Below are positions 18,725 to 27,484 of a stretch of DNA of 64,000 nucleotides, piece by piece (the stretch's first letter is position 1; the number at the start of each line of letters is the position of its first letter). The notes under the pieces are model-generated. The model was given only the letters and a program-made list of their open reading frames with translations. It was not told the DNA's origin and did no database searches. This DNA is from Streptomyces violaceusniger. GTDB taxonomy: Bacteria; Actinomycetota; Actinomycetes; Streptomycetales; Streptomycetaceae. Location: the NCBI GenBank assembly GCA_005405945.1, contig BJHW01000001.1, forward strand, positions 5,332,001 to 5,396,000. The letters run 5' to 3'. The position numbers and the translations under genes are program-made.

Positions 18725-21273
18725 CGGGCTGCCTCCATGGTGTCGTTGGCGTGCGGGGCGGGGTCGAGGCCCAGCAGCAGCCGCACCGTCGGTACGACGG
18801 CCGCCGCGCGGTCCGGGTCCAGCCCGGGGCCGAAGCCGGGTGCGGCGGGGGCGCCTTGGCCGCCGGTGGGCCCGCCGGCCGCGGGGCCCCGGCGGACCAG
18901 CTCGCCCAGGGTGCGGCGTACGCCGGTGTCGTACGCGGAGAAGGTGCGCCGCAGCAGCGGCAGAACGTCGGTGAACGCCTCGGCGGGCACGGAGGTCAGC
19001 CAGCGGTCGACCAGGCCGAGCAGCCGTTCGTCGTGGACGAGCAGCATGCCACCGCCCGCGCCGCCGCCGATGAACCCCTCGATCCAGGAGGCCGCTTCGG
19101 GCGGCTGGGTGCCGGGCGAGAGCGCGAGCCCCATCAGCCGGGCCGCCTCGTCCTCGGCGAGCCGGCCGTCGTCCAACAGCAGCCGTGCGGCGCGGCCCCG
19201 GATCAGGCCGGGGGTGGCGGGGGTGCCGTCCCTCCCGGCGAGGCTGCGCAGCATGGCCGCCCAGCGGGCCCGCAGGCCGTCGGCGGCGCGGGGGCGGCTG
19301 ACCGTGTCTCCGCTGTCGACATGTCTGTTGTCGACATGTCGGTCTGCGTGTGTGGCCGCGTCACGGTCTCTGCCCCGGTCCCCGTCTCCGTCCCGGCCGT
19401 CTCTGCTTCCGACAGCAGGGCGATCGCCCGGTGCACGGCCTCCATATGGCGGCGCATCTCGGCGGCGCCGTCGGCGTCGAGACCGACGCAGGCGGGCGGC
19501 AGCCCGACCAGGATCCGCTCGGCCAGGCCCACCGCGACCTCGCCGAGCGCGGCGGTGTCGGTGCCCCGTACGTCCCCGTAACGCACCGAGCGCACCAGGG
19601 CGGGCAGGGCCTGGGCGAGATGACCGACGTCCGCGTCGAGCGCGGCCCGGTCGGCGAGCGAGCGCATGACGACCGGGAGAGCCCCGGAGAGCCCGGCGAG
19701 CAGACAGCGCTCGGCCAGCTCGGTCACCTCGGCGAGCCCCTTGGCGCTCCGGGCCTCGGTCTCCGCCTTGGCGGTGGCCGCCGACAGCACCGTGGTGCCC
19801 ACACCCCCGCCTCGGCGACCCGCACCGCCAGCTCCGGCTCCCACCGCAGCCGCCATGTCTCCCTGAAGGTGCCGGTGCTGCCGCGCGAGACGGCCGGGGT
19901 GCCCCAGTCGACCCCGAGCAGCCGCAGCCGGTGCAGCAGACGGCTGCGCCCGGCATCGGTCTCCTTGCGCAGGTCCAGCTCCAGGTCCCGCTCCAGCGCC
20001 TCGGGCTTGAGCCGCAGGGAGCGCTGGGTGCGCGTCAGGTCGCGTTGGAGCGGCACCGCCGGAGCGGACTCGGGCACTTCGCCCAGGATGTCGCCGACCA
20101 CGAGCCGGTCCCGCACGAGCGCGATCGGCACATCGGAGCCGTCGCACATCACCGCCCTTACGGCGTCCAGGGTCTCGGCGAGCCCGGCGAGCGGGCGTCC
20201 GCGCATGGCGGCCAGGGTTTCGGCGAGCCTTACGGCCTCGATGACATGGGCCGAGGAGACCGCGAAGTCCTCGTCCCGCAGCAGCCCGGCGACCTTGGTG
20301 AGCCAGCGCTCGACGGGCCGGTCCGGGGCGTGGAAGAGATGGTCGTACCAGCCGGGCGAGGTGATGCCCGCCCCGTATCCGCTGTGCCGGGCCAGCCGCC
20401 GGTGGGTCCACGGCACCCAGCTGATCTCGGTCTTGACCTTGGGCAGCCCCTTGAGGAGCTTTCGGTCGGCGGTCGCGGTGGTCCGCTCCACCAGCGCCGG
20501 TACGTGCCAGGCGCCGCAGACGACCGCGACCTCGTCCCCGAACTCCCGCCGCGCCTCACGCAGCCGCAGCCGCATATGGGCCTCGCGCACGGCGTCGTCC
20601 TCGTGCCCGCCGTGCCCGTACTCGGCGCGCAGCGCCTCCATGGCCTCCGCGACGGCCACGAACGCCTCCACGCCACCGGTGCCGCGGTGCTCGATGACGT
20701 CCTCCCACCAGCGCTCCGGGTCGTCGTATCCGGCCGCCTCGGAGAGGACGGCCAGCGGATCGACACGCATCCGCTCGGCGGGGCGGCGGCCGGGGCGACC
20801 TGATCGCCCGGACCGGCCGGAGCGGGCGGATCCGCCGGACCGGCCGAGTCGGCCGCCGGGGCGGGCGGACCGGCCGGGGCGGGCTCAGCCGGCTGGGCGG
20901 GCTCGGCCGCCGGGGTCTTCTTCGCGGCCATGGCCAGCGAGTTGGCCGCCGGGAGATCGATGAACCGCACCGGAACCCCGTGGGCCAGTGCCCACTGGAT
21001 GGCCGCCCACTCCGGGGAGAACCCGGCCAGCGGCCAGAAACCGGCGCGCCCCGGGTCGTCCGCGGCATGGGCGAGCAGCGCCACCGGCGGACGCATGTCC
21101 TTCTCGGCGGCGAGCCCCACGATCGCGTCCGCCTCCGGCGGCCCCTCGATCAGCACCACGCGCGGTGGGCGCGCCTCCAGCGCCGCCCGTACCGCCCGCG
21201 CCGACCCGGGACCGTGGTGCCGCACGCCCAGCAGCAGCGGGCCCGTGGCCCGCGCCCGTGGGGCGCCCGTCAT
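18721..21273 (-). CDS. DUF5682 family protein (three frameshifts: ~20776, ~19799, ~19290)
   Basis: Middle gene of the AAA+/VWA operon, 851 residues once three single missing bases are restored; ATGA overlaps link it to both neighbours. The N-terminal domain starts MTGAPRARATGPLLLGVRHH with GVRHHGPGSARAV and VVLIEGPPEADAIV. After a Pro/Ala linker comes MRVDPLAVLSEAAGYDDPER with the second hallmark VVCGAWHVPAL. These two His-containing motifs resemble those of TraB/TIKI/EreA-type hydrolases, which places the N-terminal half in that broad fold (inference). The C-terminal 450 residues are helical (TELAERCLLAGLSGALPVV and LLVHDERLLGLVDRWLTSVP). The catalytic activity is unproven. Confidence 0.8.
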
Positions 21274-22415
21274 GCGGTCACCTCTCGGCACGCGCGGTAG
21301 AAGTCCTTCCATCCGTCGCGCTCGCGGACCACCGTCTCCAGGTACTCCTGCCAGATGACACGGTCGGCCGCCGGATCGCGGACGACCGCGCCCAGGATGC
21401 CCGCGGCCACATCGCCCGCCCTCAGCACGCCGTCGCCGAAGTGGGCGGCGAGGGCGAGACCGCCGGTGACCACGGAGATGGCCTCGGCCGTGGACAGCGT
21501 GCCCGAGGGCGACTTCAGCTTCGTACGGCCGTCGCCGGTCACTCCGTCGCGCAGCTCGCGGAAGACCGTGACCACCCGGCGGATCTCCTCGACGCCCTCC
21601 GGGAGCTCCGGGAGCTCCAGCGAGCGGCCGATCTGGGCGACGCGGCGGGAGACGATGTCGACCTCGTCCTCCGGGGTCGCGGGCAGCGGCAGCACGACCG
21701 TGTTGAAGCGGCGGCGCAGGGCGCTGGAGAGTTCGTTGACCCCGCGGTCGCGGTCATTGGCGGTCGCGATCAGATTGAAGCCGCGGACCGCCTGGACCTC
21801 CTCCCCCAGCTCCGGGATGGGCAGCGTCTTCTCGGACAGGATCGTGATCAGCGTGTCCTGCACATCGGCCGGGATGCGCGTCAGCTCCTCCACGCGCGCG
21901 GTCATGCCGTCCGCCATCGCGCGCATCACCGGGCTCGGCACGAGCGCGTCCCGGCTCGGGCCGTGGGCGAGGAGCCGGGCGTAGTTCCACCCGTACCGGA
22001 TGGCCTCCTCGGGCGTCCCGGCGGTGCCCTGGACCAGCAGGGTCGAGTCCCCGCTGACCGCCGCGGCCAGATGCTCCGAGACCCATGTCTTGGCGGTGCC
22101 GGGCACGCCCAGCAACAGCAGGGCGCGGTCGGTGGCGAGGGTGGTGACGGCGACCTCGACGATGCGGCGCGGGCCCACGTACTTGGGTGTGATCACGGTG
22201 CTGTCGGGCAGCGTGCCGCCGAGCAGATAGGTGGCGACCGCCCACGGCGACAGCCGCCAGCGCGCGGGACGCGGGCGGTCGTCGGCGGCGGCCAGCGCGC
22301 TCAGCTCGGCGGCGAAGGCGTCCTCCGCGTGTGGACGCAGCGCTTCCGCGGCTCCGGCGGCCGCTGCCGCCCCGCTCGTATCGGTGGATTCGGTTCCGGG
22401 CACAGTGACGGTCAC
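21270..22415 (-). CDS. MoxR-like AAA+ ATPase
   Basis: First gene of the minus-strand operon, 381 residues from a GTG at 22415 with GGGGGAG upstream. It is a AAA+ ATPase: Walker A in LLLLGVPGTAKTWVSEHL (about 119-136), Walker B-like ILSEKTLPIPELGEEV region, sensor FNLIATANDRDRGVNELS (about 231-248) and arginine finger SSALRRRFNTVVLP. The N terminus adds an Ala/Asp-rich stretch and WRLSPWAVATYLLGG. The frame is intact. It probably works with the VWA and DUF5682 proteins encoded behind it. The promoter region shared with the SWIM gene has DNA-damage-type elements. Confidence 0.9.
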   Translation of the reverse strand: MTVTVPGTESTDTSGAAAAAGAAEALRPHAEDAFAAELSALAAADDRPRPARWRLSPWAVATYLLGGTLPDSTVITPKYVGPRRIVEVAVTTLATDRALLLLGVPGTAKTWVSEHLAAAVSGDSTLLVQGTAGTPEEAIRYGWNYARLLAHGPSRDALVPSPVMRAMADGMTARVEELTRIPADVQDTLITILSEKTLPIPELGEEVQAVRGFNLIATANDRDRGVNELSSALRRRFNTVVLPLPATPEDEVDIVSRRVAQIGRSLELPELPEGVEEIRRVVTVFRELRDGVTGDGRTKLKSPSGTLSTAEAISVVTGGLALAAHFGDGVLRAGDVAAGILGAVVRDPAADRVIWQEYLETVVRERDGWKDFYRACREVTA

Positions 22416-22463
22416 AGCTCCCCCACGACTCGTTCTCTCGCTCCGTTTCCGGACGCGTGAACC

Positions 22464-22486
22464 ACACTGCACCACGCCACTGACAA
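22464..22486 (-). promoter_or_regulatory. PafBC/RecA-NDp-like promoter for the AAA+ operon
   Basis: On the minus strand TTGTCAGTG (22486-22478), 8-bp spacer, CAGTGT (22469-22464). It matches the TTGTCRGTG-N8-TAnnnT consensus except for the first base of the -10 part. It lies 48 bases upstream of the AAA+ start and mirrors the plus-strand element. Confidence 0.55.
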
Positions 22487-22522
22487 CCGGCCGTCCATCA
22501 ACGAATGCCCAGGTCAGAACGA

Positions 22523-22545
22523 TTGTCAGTGGGTGCCCGTACCGT
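22523..22545 (+). promoter_or_regulatory. PafBC/RecA-NDp promoter for the SWIM operon
   Basis: TTGTCAGTG (22523-22531), 8 bases, TACCGT (22540-22545): a perfect match to the TTGTCRGTG-N8-TAnnnT element described for RecA-independent DNA-damage promoters in actinobacteria. The start codon at 22553 is 7 bases past the -10 part, so the mRNA is probably leaderless or nearly so. Confidence 0.75.
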
Positions 22546-22552
22546 CGCAGAC

Positions 22553-24015
22553 ATGAATCCGCAGGGGGAACGCTGGACGGCGGAGCAGGTGCTGGCCCTG
22601 GCTCCTGACGCCGCGTCACGCACGGCGGGCGGCAAGCTCGCCGCGGCCGGCACCTGGTCGGGCGCGGGCGCGCACGGTCAGGCGGTGTGGGGGCTGTGCT
22701 CGGGCAGCGGCAGCAAGCCGTACCAGACGGTGGTCGATCTGAACGGGCCCGGTTATCGGTGCGGCTGCCCGAGCCGGAAGGTCCCGTGCAAGCACGTGCT
22801 GGGTCTGCTGCTGCTGTGGGCGTCCGGCGAGGGGGCGTGCCCGCGGGCGGGGAGCCGCCGGAGTGGGCCGAGCAGTGGCTCGGCAGCCGGCGGGAGCGGG
22901 CCGAAAAGCTCGCCGCCGGGGCCCGGGATGGGGGCCCGGGCCCCGGCGGCGGGGCGAGGGACGGCGCGGGGAAAGGGGGAAGCGGAGGCGCGGCCGATCC
23001 GGAGGCGGCGCGCCGCCGCGCCGAGCGGCGGGCCCAGCGCATCGCCGCGGGCGCCACGGAGCTGGAGCGGCGGCTCGCCGATCTGCTCCGCGACGGTCTG
23101 GCCTCCGCCGACCGCGCCGGGTACGGGGCGTGGGACGAGACGGCCGCGCGGATGATCGACGCCCAGGCTCCGGGTCTGGAGGCGCGGGTGCGGGAGCTGG
23201 CGGCGATCCCGTCGTCCGGTCCGGGGTGGCCCGCCCGGCTGCTGGAGGAGTGCGCGCTGGCCCACCTGCTCAACCAGGGCTTTCTCCACCTGGACCGGCT
23301 CCCGGAGAAACTGGCCGCCACCACGCGCACCCGCGTGGGTCTCACGACGCCGGTGGCCGAGCTGCTGGCCACGGAGGAGACGATCCGGGACCGCTGGCTG
23401 GTCCTGGGCCGCCAGGACGGCACGGACGGCAGGCTGACCACCCGCCGGATCTGGCTGCGGGGCGAGCGTACGCACCGTATGGCGCTGCTGCTCTCGTTCA
23501 GCACCCCCGGCCAGTCCCCGAGCTCGCGCTGCCCACCGGCCTGGTGCTCGACGCGGACCTCGCGTATTACCCGGCGGCCCGGCCGCTGCGGGCGGCGATC
23601 GGCACCCGGCACGAGGAGGTGGCGGAGGCGGCGTCTCCCGTGGCGCCGCCGGCCGCTGAGGGGTGCGAGGTGCCTGGGGCTCCCGAGGGGTGCGATGTCG
23701 AGACCGCGCTCGTGGCCTATGGGGCGGCGCTCGGGGAGGATCCGTGGCTGGACGGCTGGCCGGTGGTGCTCGCCGATGTGGTGCCGGTCCCGGGGGACGA
23801 CGGATGGCAGCTGGCGGACGAGCGGAGCGGCTCGGCGCTGCCCGTCGATCCGCGCTGCGCGGGGCGCACCGATCTGTGGCAGCTGATGGCGATATCGGGC
23901 GGTGGTCCGGTCACCGTCTTCGGTGAGTGCGGCCATCGCGGCTTCTCCCCATCACCACCTGGGACCCGACCCCGTCTCGCTCATCGGCACGGCAGCGCAG
24001 GGAGGCACCCGTTGA
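22553..24015 (+). CDS. SWIM zinc-finger protein (four frameshifts: 22831-22835, ~23517, ~23953, ~23975)
   Basis: First gene of the plus-strand half of the module. The product starts MNPQGERWTAEQVLALAPDA. The SWIM zinc motif CGCPSRKVPCKH (CxC...CxH) is at about residues 70-81, so the protein probably binds zinc and perhaps DNA or protein. A long helical part follows (PPEWAEQWLGSRRERAEKLA, LLEECALAHLLNQGFLHLDR) and then a C-terminal all-beta part with VTVFGECGHRGF. Restoring one base at each of four C/G runs gives 488 residues that end IGTAAQGGTR and a TGA at 24013-24015, which overlaps the next start. The element at 22523-22545 is its likely promoter. SWIM proteins accompany MoxR-VWA gene sets in many bacteria. 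Confidence 0.82.
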
Positions 24016-25822
24016 CCAGTACGACGCCCGTCGCGTCCAGCACGTCGAGCGCGGCCAGCACACCCGTCGCGTCCAGCGCGGCCACCGCGAGCAGCACCTC
24101 CAGCGCGTCCACCGCGGCCAGCACGTCCACCGCGGCCTGGGACGACCTCGTCGCGGCCGCGCTGCTCGGGACCGAGCGGCGCACCCCGCCCGTCGCGCCG
24201 CGCGCCGGGCAGGACGTACCGTCCGCGCTGCTGGACGCGGCCGCGCTCAGCACGGTGCGGCGGCGGGCCGGGCTGCGACCCGCGCCCGCCCGGCCGGGGC
24301 CGGGCCGGGCGCCCGAGGATCCGCGGCCGGCGCTGCCCACGGCCGCCCGCAGCAGGCTGGCGCTGCTGCTCGCCGACCGTTCGGCGCCGGGGCGCGGCGG
24401 TTCGCGCTCCGCGCCCGACCTCGCCGAACTGCTGCCGCAATGGCTCGCGCTGGCCAACCACCACGGCTATCGCGTGCCGGACGCGCTGCTTCCGGCGCTG
24501 CTCGACGCGGCCCGCGCCCGCACCGATCTGCGGGCCGAGGCGCTGACGCTCGGCGGGCCGCGCGCACTGTGGCTGGCCCGGCTGAACCCGGACTGGAAGT
24601 TCGCGCTGCGGGGCGCGGCGGGCCGGGCGTCCGCACCGCTCCCGGAGTCGTCGGGGCCGGCCGCCGCACCGGAGGAGGAACAGCGGCTGTGGGAGGAGGG
24701 GCTGTTCGCCGAGCGGGTGTCGCTGCTGGCGGCGGCCCGCCACCGCGACCCGGCGGCGGGGCTGGCGCTGCTCAGCGGCACCTGGTCGACCGAGCGGGCC
24801 GAGGACCGGCTGATGTTCCTGGACTCGCTGCGCGACGACCTCTCCCCGTCCGATGAGCCGTTCCTCGAACAGGCGCTGTCCGACCGCAGCCGGAACGTCC
24901 GCGCGACCGCCGCCGAACTGCTCTCCGCGCTCCCCGGCTCGGCGCTCGCCGCGCGCATGGCCGAGCGGTCGCGGGGCTGTGTGTCACTGACCGAGCACGA
25001 GCCGACCGACGACGGACTGACCGCTGATCGGCTGACCGCCGAGGGGTCGGCCGACCACGGGCTGACCGACGGGCTGACGGCCGCCGAACGGACACCTCGG
25101 ATCACCGTCCGCCCGCCGGACGAGTGCGACAGCGGAATGCAGCGCGACGGCATCGTGCCCAAGCCGCCCTCCGGCCGGGGGGAACGGTCCTGGTGGCTGG
25201 GTCAGTTGGTGGAGGCGACCCCGCTGGACCGCTGGGCCGAGTGGTTCGGCGGACGCGGTCCCGCCGAGATCGTGGCACTGCCCGTCGCGGACGGCTGGCA
25301 GGCGGATCTGCACGCGGCCTGGTGCCGGGCCGCGGTGCGGCAGCGCAGCGCCGAGTGGTGCCGGGCGCTGCTCGGCACCCCGGCGGTCGCGCCGGTCACC
25401 GCCGGGGAGGCGGCCCCGCCGCCTGGCGCGACCCGGCGAAGCTGCTCTCCGCGCTGCCCGCCGGGGAACGGGCGGAGTGGGTCGCCGAGTTCATCGCCTC
25501 CCACGGGCTGTCCGACGCCTTCCGGCTCCTCGGGGTGTGCGCGGTGCCCTGGGCCGAGCCCCTGGGCCGGGCCGTCGTCGACGCCCTGGACATCGCGCGC
25601 GACGCGGGCAGCTACCCCTGGAGCTTCAGCGGCGTCATGGGCCTGGCCGAGCGCTGCCTGGACCCGACCCAGGCGGACCGCCTCGAAGTGCTGACGGCGA
25701 TACCGGACGAGAGGGAGGGGGCGGCGCCAGGTGCCGGTGGCTATTGGGCAGAGGCATTCCAACGCCTGGTGGGCACCCTCCGCCTGAGGGCGGCGATGCG
25801 AGCGGAGCTCGACCCGGCCTGA
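24012..25822 (+). CDS. DUF5691 family helical-repeat protein (frameshifted near 25424)
   Basis: Second gene of the plus-strand half. It starts at a TTG (24012) that overlaps the SWIM stop as TTGA and has GGGAGG 6 bases upstream. An N-terminal Ser/Thr/Ala repeat (SSTSSAAS units, residues 3-40) precedes WDDLVAAALLGTERR, the conserved DUF5691 start. The rest is helical with HEAT-like repeats (LEQALSDRSRNVRATAAELL), a Thr/Asp/Gly insertion of TDDGLTADRL units (about residues 335-355) and a C terminus ending VGTLRLRAAMRAELDPA. One missing base near 25424 splits it; restored length is 603 residues. Role unknown; it is likely a scaffold partner of the SWIM protein. Confidence 0.8.
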
Positions 25823-26048
25823 CCCGGACCGGCCTCCGGCTCGTGGGGCGCCGGGGCGTGTTCGGGGCCGGTTGGTCCGGCGTCCGGACGTCCGCCCCAC
25901 GGCTCTGGCGGAGCGACGGGCTCCGGGGCCGTGGATGCCCTGGGCTCCGACCGTGCCCCGGCCCCCGGCCTGGCTCAGGGCCCGGGTCTGGCTCAGGGCC
26001 CGGGGGGAGGGCACTGCGACAGGCCCCGGTCGAGAGCGGTGCGGCGGG
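25823..26048. other. convergent intergenic region with short direct repeats
   Basis: Between the DUF5691 and icmB 3' ends. It holds two copies of CTGGCTCAGGGCCCGG near 25971-26002 and other GC palindromes that may end both transcripts; no gene is seen. Confidence 0.4.
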
Positions 26049-26459
26049 TCAGGCGGCTACCGGGCGGACGTTTTCGCGGACCCAGTCGACGATGGCTGTC
26101 GTGGTCGCGCCCGGGGTGAAGATCTCGGCGACGCCCTGCTCCTTGAGCGGGGGGATGTCCGCCTCGGGGATGATCCCGCCGCCGAAGACCTTGATGTCCT
26201 CCGCGTCGCGCTCCCGCAGCAGCTCCAGCACCTTGGCGAACAGGGTCATATGGGCACCGGACAGGATGGACAGCCCGATCGCGTCGGCGTCCTCCTGGAT
26301 CGCGGTGTCAACGATCTGCTCGGGGGTCTGGTGGAGCCCGGTGTAGATGACCTCCATGCCCGCGTCGCGCAGTGCCCGCGCGATCACCTTCGCACCCCGG
26401 TCATGGCCGTCCAGCCCCGGCTTGGCCACCACCACACGGATCGGACCGGTCACACCCAT
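26049..26459 (-). CDS. icmB: isobutyryl-CoA mutase small (B12-binding) subunit
   Basis: Cobalamin-binding subunit of isobutyryl-CoA mutase, which interconverts isobutyryl-CoA and n-butyryl-CoA and links valine breakdown with polyketide precursor supply. From the ATG at 26459 it is 136 residues, the same length as I remember for Streptomyces IcmB. The B12 signature is complete: KPGLDGHDRGAKVIARAL (DxHxxG with the lower-axial His), SILSGAHMTLF and VFGGGIIPEADI. The large subunit gene is not in the window. It stands alone; the neighbour upstream is a decayed lipase on the other strand. The alternative call is the B12 subunit of another acyl-CoA mutase. Confidence 0.88.
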   Translation of the reverse strand: MGVTGPIRVVVAKPGLDGHDRGAKVIARALRDAGMEVIYTGLHQTPEQIVDTAIQEDADAIGLSILSGAHMTLFAKVLELLRERDAEDIKVFGGGIIPEADIPPLKEQGVAEIFTPGATTTAIVDWVRENVRPVAA

Positions 26460-26471
26460 CGCAGCCTCCAA

Positions 26472-26799
26472 GCCGTCACACGCTCGCCCTCATCGACGTG
26501 AACGAACGTTATCCCCAGCATCCCCTACCCGGCAGTTTCGCGGCACACAGCGAGGGGGAAATCACACGTGGGACACGTTCACTGAAGGCCGCACCCGCAT
26601 CCGCATCCGCGCACACCGCACACCGCGCATCCGCCGCGCGGACGCCGCACACGCTCGGGCCGGCCACATCAGGGGAGCCGCAGCGGGGACCGTCGCACCG
26701 CGCAGCGCCGCCGCGAGCCGCATGGCGCCGCGGTGCGACGGGCGGTCCTGCGTCAAGGAGGGCACTCGGGGGAGCCGTCAGCCGCCTCTCGTGCGCGTC
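26472..26799. other. gene-free region upstream of icmB
   Basis: Holds the icmB promoter and possibly decayed 5' sequence of the lipase relic. Around 26588-26660 there are CGCATCC/CGCACAC-type short repeats. No frame here is convincing. Confidence 0.35.
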
Positions 26800-27270
26800 A
26801 TCGCGGGAGGTCGGCCGCCATGTCGAGGAGGTCCGCACCCGTACCGGCCACGGCCCGGCGGATGTCATCGGGCACCGCCTGGGCGGCCTGATCGCCCGTT
26901 ACTACGTCCAGCGTCTCGGCGGGGACGGCCGCCCGCGTTCACACCCTGGTGACGCTCGGCACCCCGCACGGCGGCACCCTCCTATCGCGCCCCTGTTGTC
27001 CGCACATCCGCTCGTGCGTCAGATGTGCCCGGACTCCTCGGCGATAACGGAGTTGCGGCAGCCTGCCCCGATTGCCGTACGCGTTTCATCGCTTTCTGGA
27101 GCGATGCGGATCAGTTGATGATCCTGAAGGAGACGGCCCGGATAGACCATCCGGATGTGATCTCCCAGAACATCCACGTCAACGGAATCGGACATCTCGC
27201 CCTGGCGGTGCATTTCTCCGTGGCCGCCCGCATCCACGAGGCCCTGGACGCCGCCGACGAGGCGCCGGCG
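26800..27270 (+). pseudogene. relic of an alpha/beta-hydrolase (lipase) gene
   Basis: Pieces of a triacylglycerol-lipase-type hydrolase are spread over three frames: GRHVEEVRTRTGHGPADVIG, then HTLVTLGTPHGGTLLS near 26936, HPLVRQM near 27005, and TRFIAFWSDADQLM to NGIGHLALAVHFSVAARIHE (27080-27240). The nucleophile elbow that should read GHSLGG reads GHRLGG, so the catalytic Ser is replaced by Arg. The first third of the gene, with the start and signal peptide, is missing. The shift near 26925 cannot be repaired by adding one base. In contrast to the other broken genes here, this one looks truly dead. Confidence 0.7.
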
Positions 27271-27484
27271 GGCGCCTCTGGCCCGGTTCCCGATGGTTCA
27301 GGAGCCCCGGAATTGCCGAACGTCAATCGAACATCCGGCCAAGGAAGCACGTACAGTCAGCCGAAAGACGGCCAAATGCCCTTTGCCGAGATGCTCAAAA
27401 CTCACGGAAGATTGTCGCTGCCGCGTACCGCCGGGTACAGTCGCCGCTAATTCTCCTGCAGCCGAGGCGAAAGAGAAGTTGGTG

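Noticed and set aside
26500..26530. LexA box near GAACGAACGTTATC
   Set aside because: It lacks the CGAAC-N4-GTTCG palindrome; only half-site resemblance.
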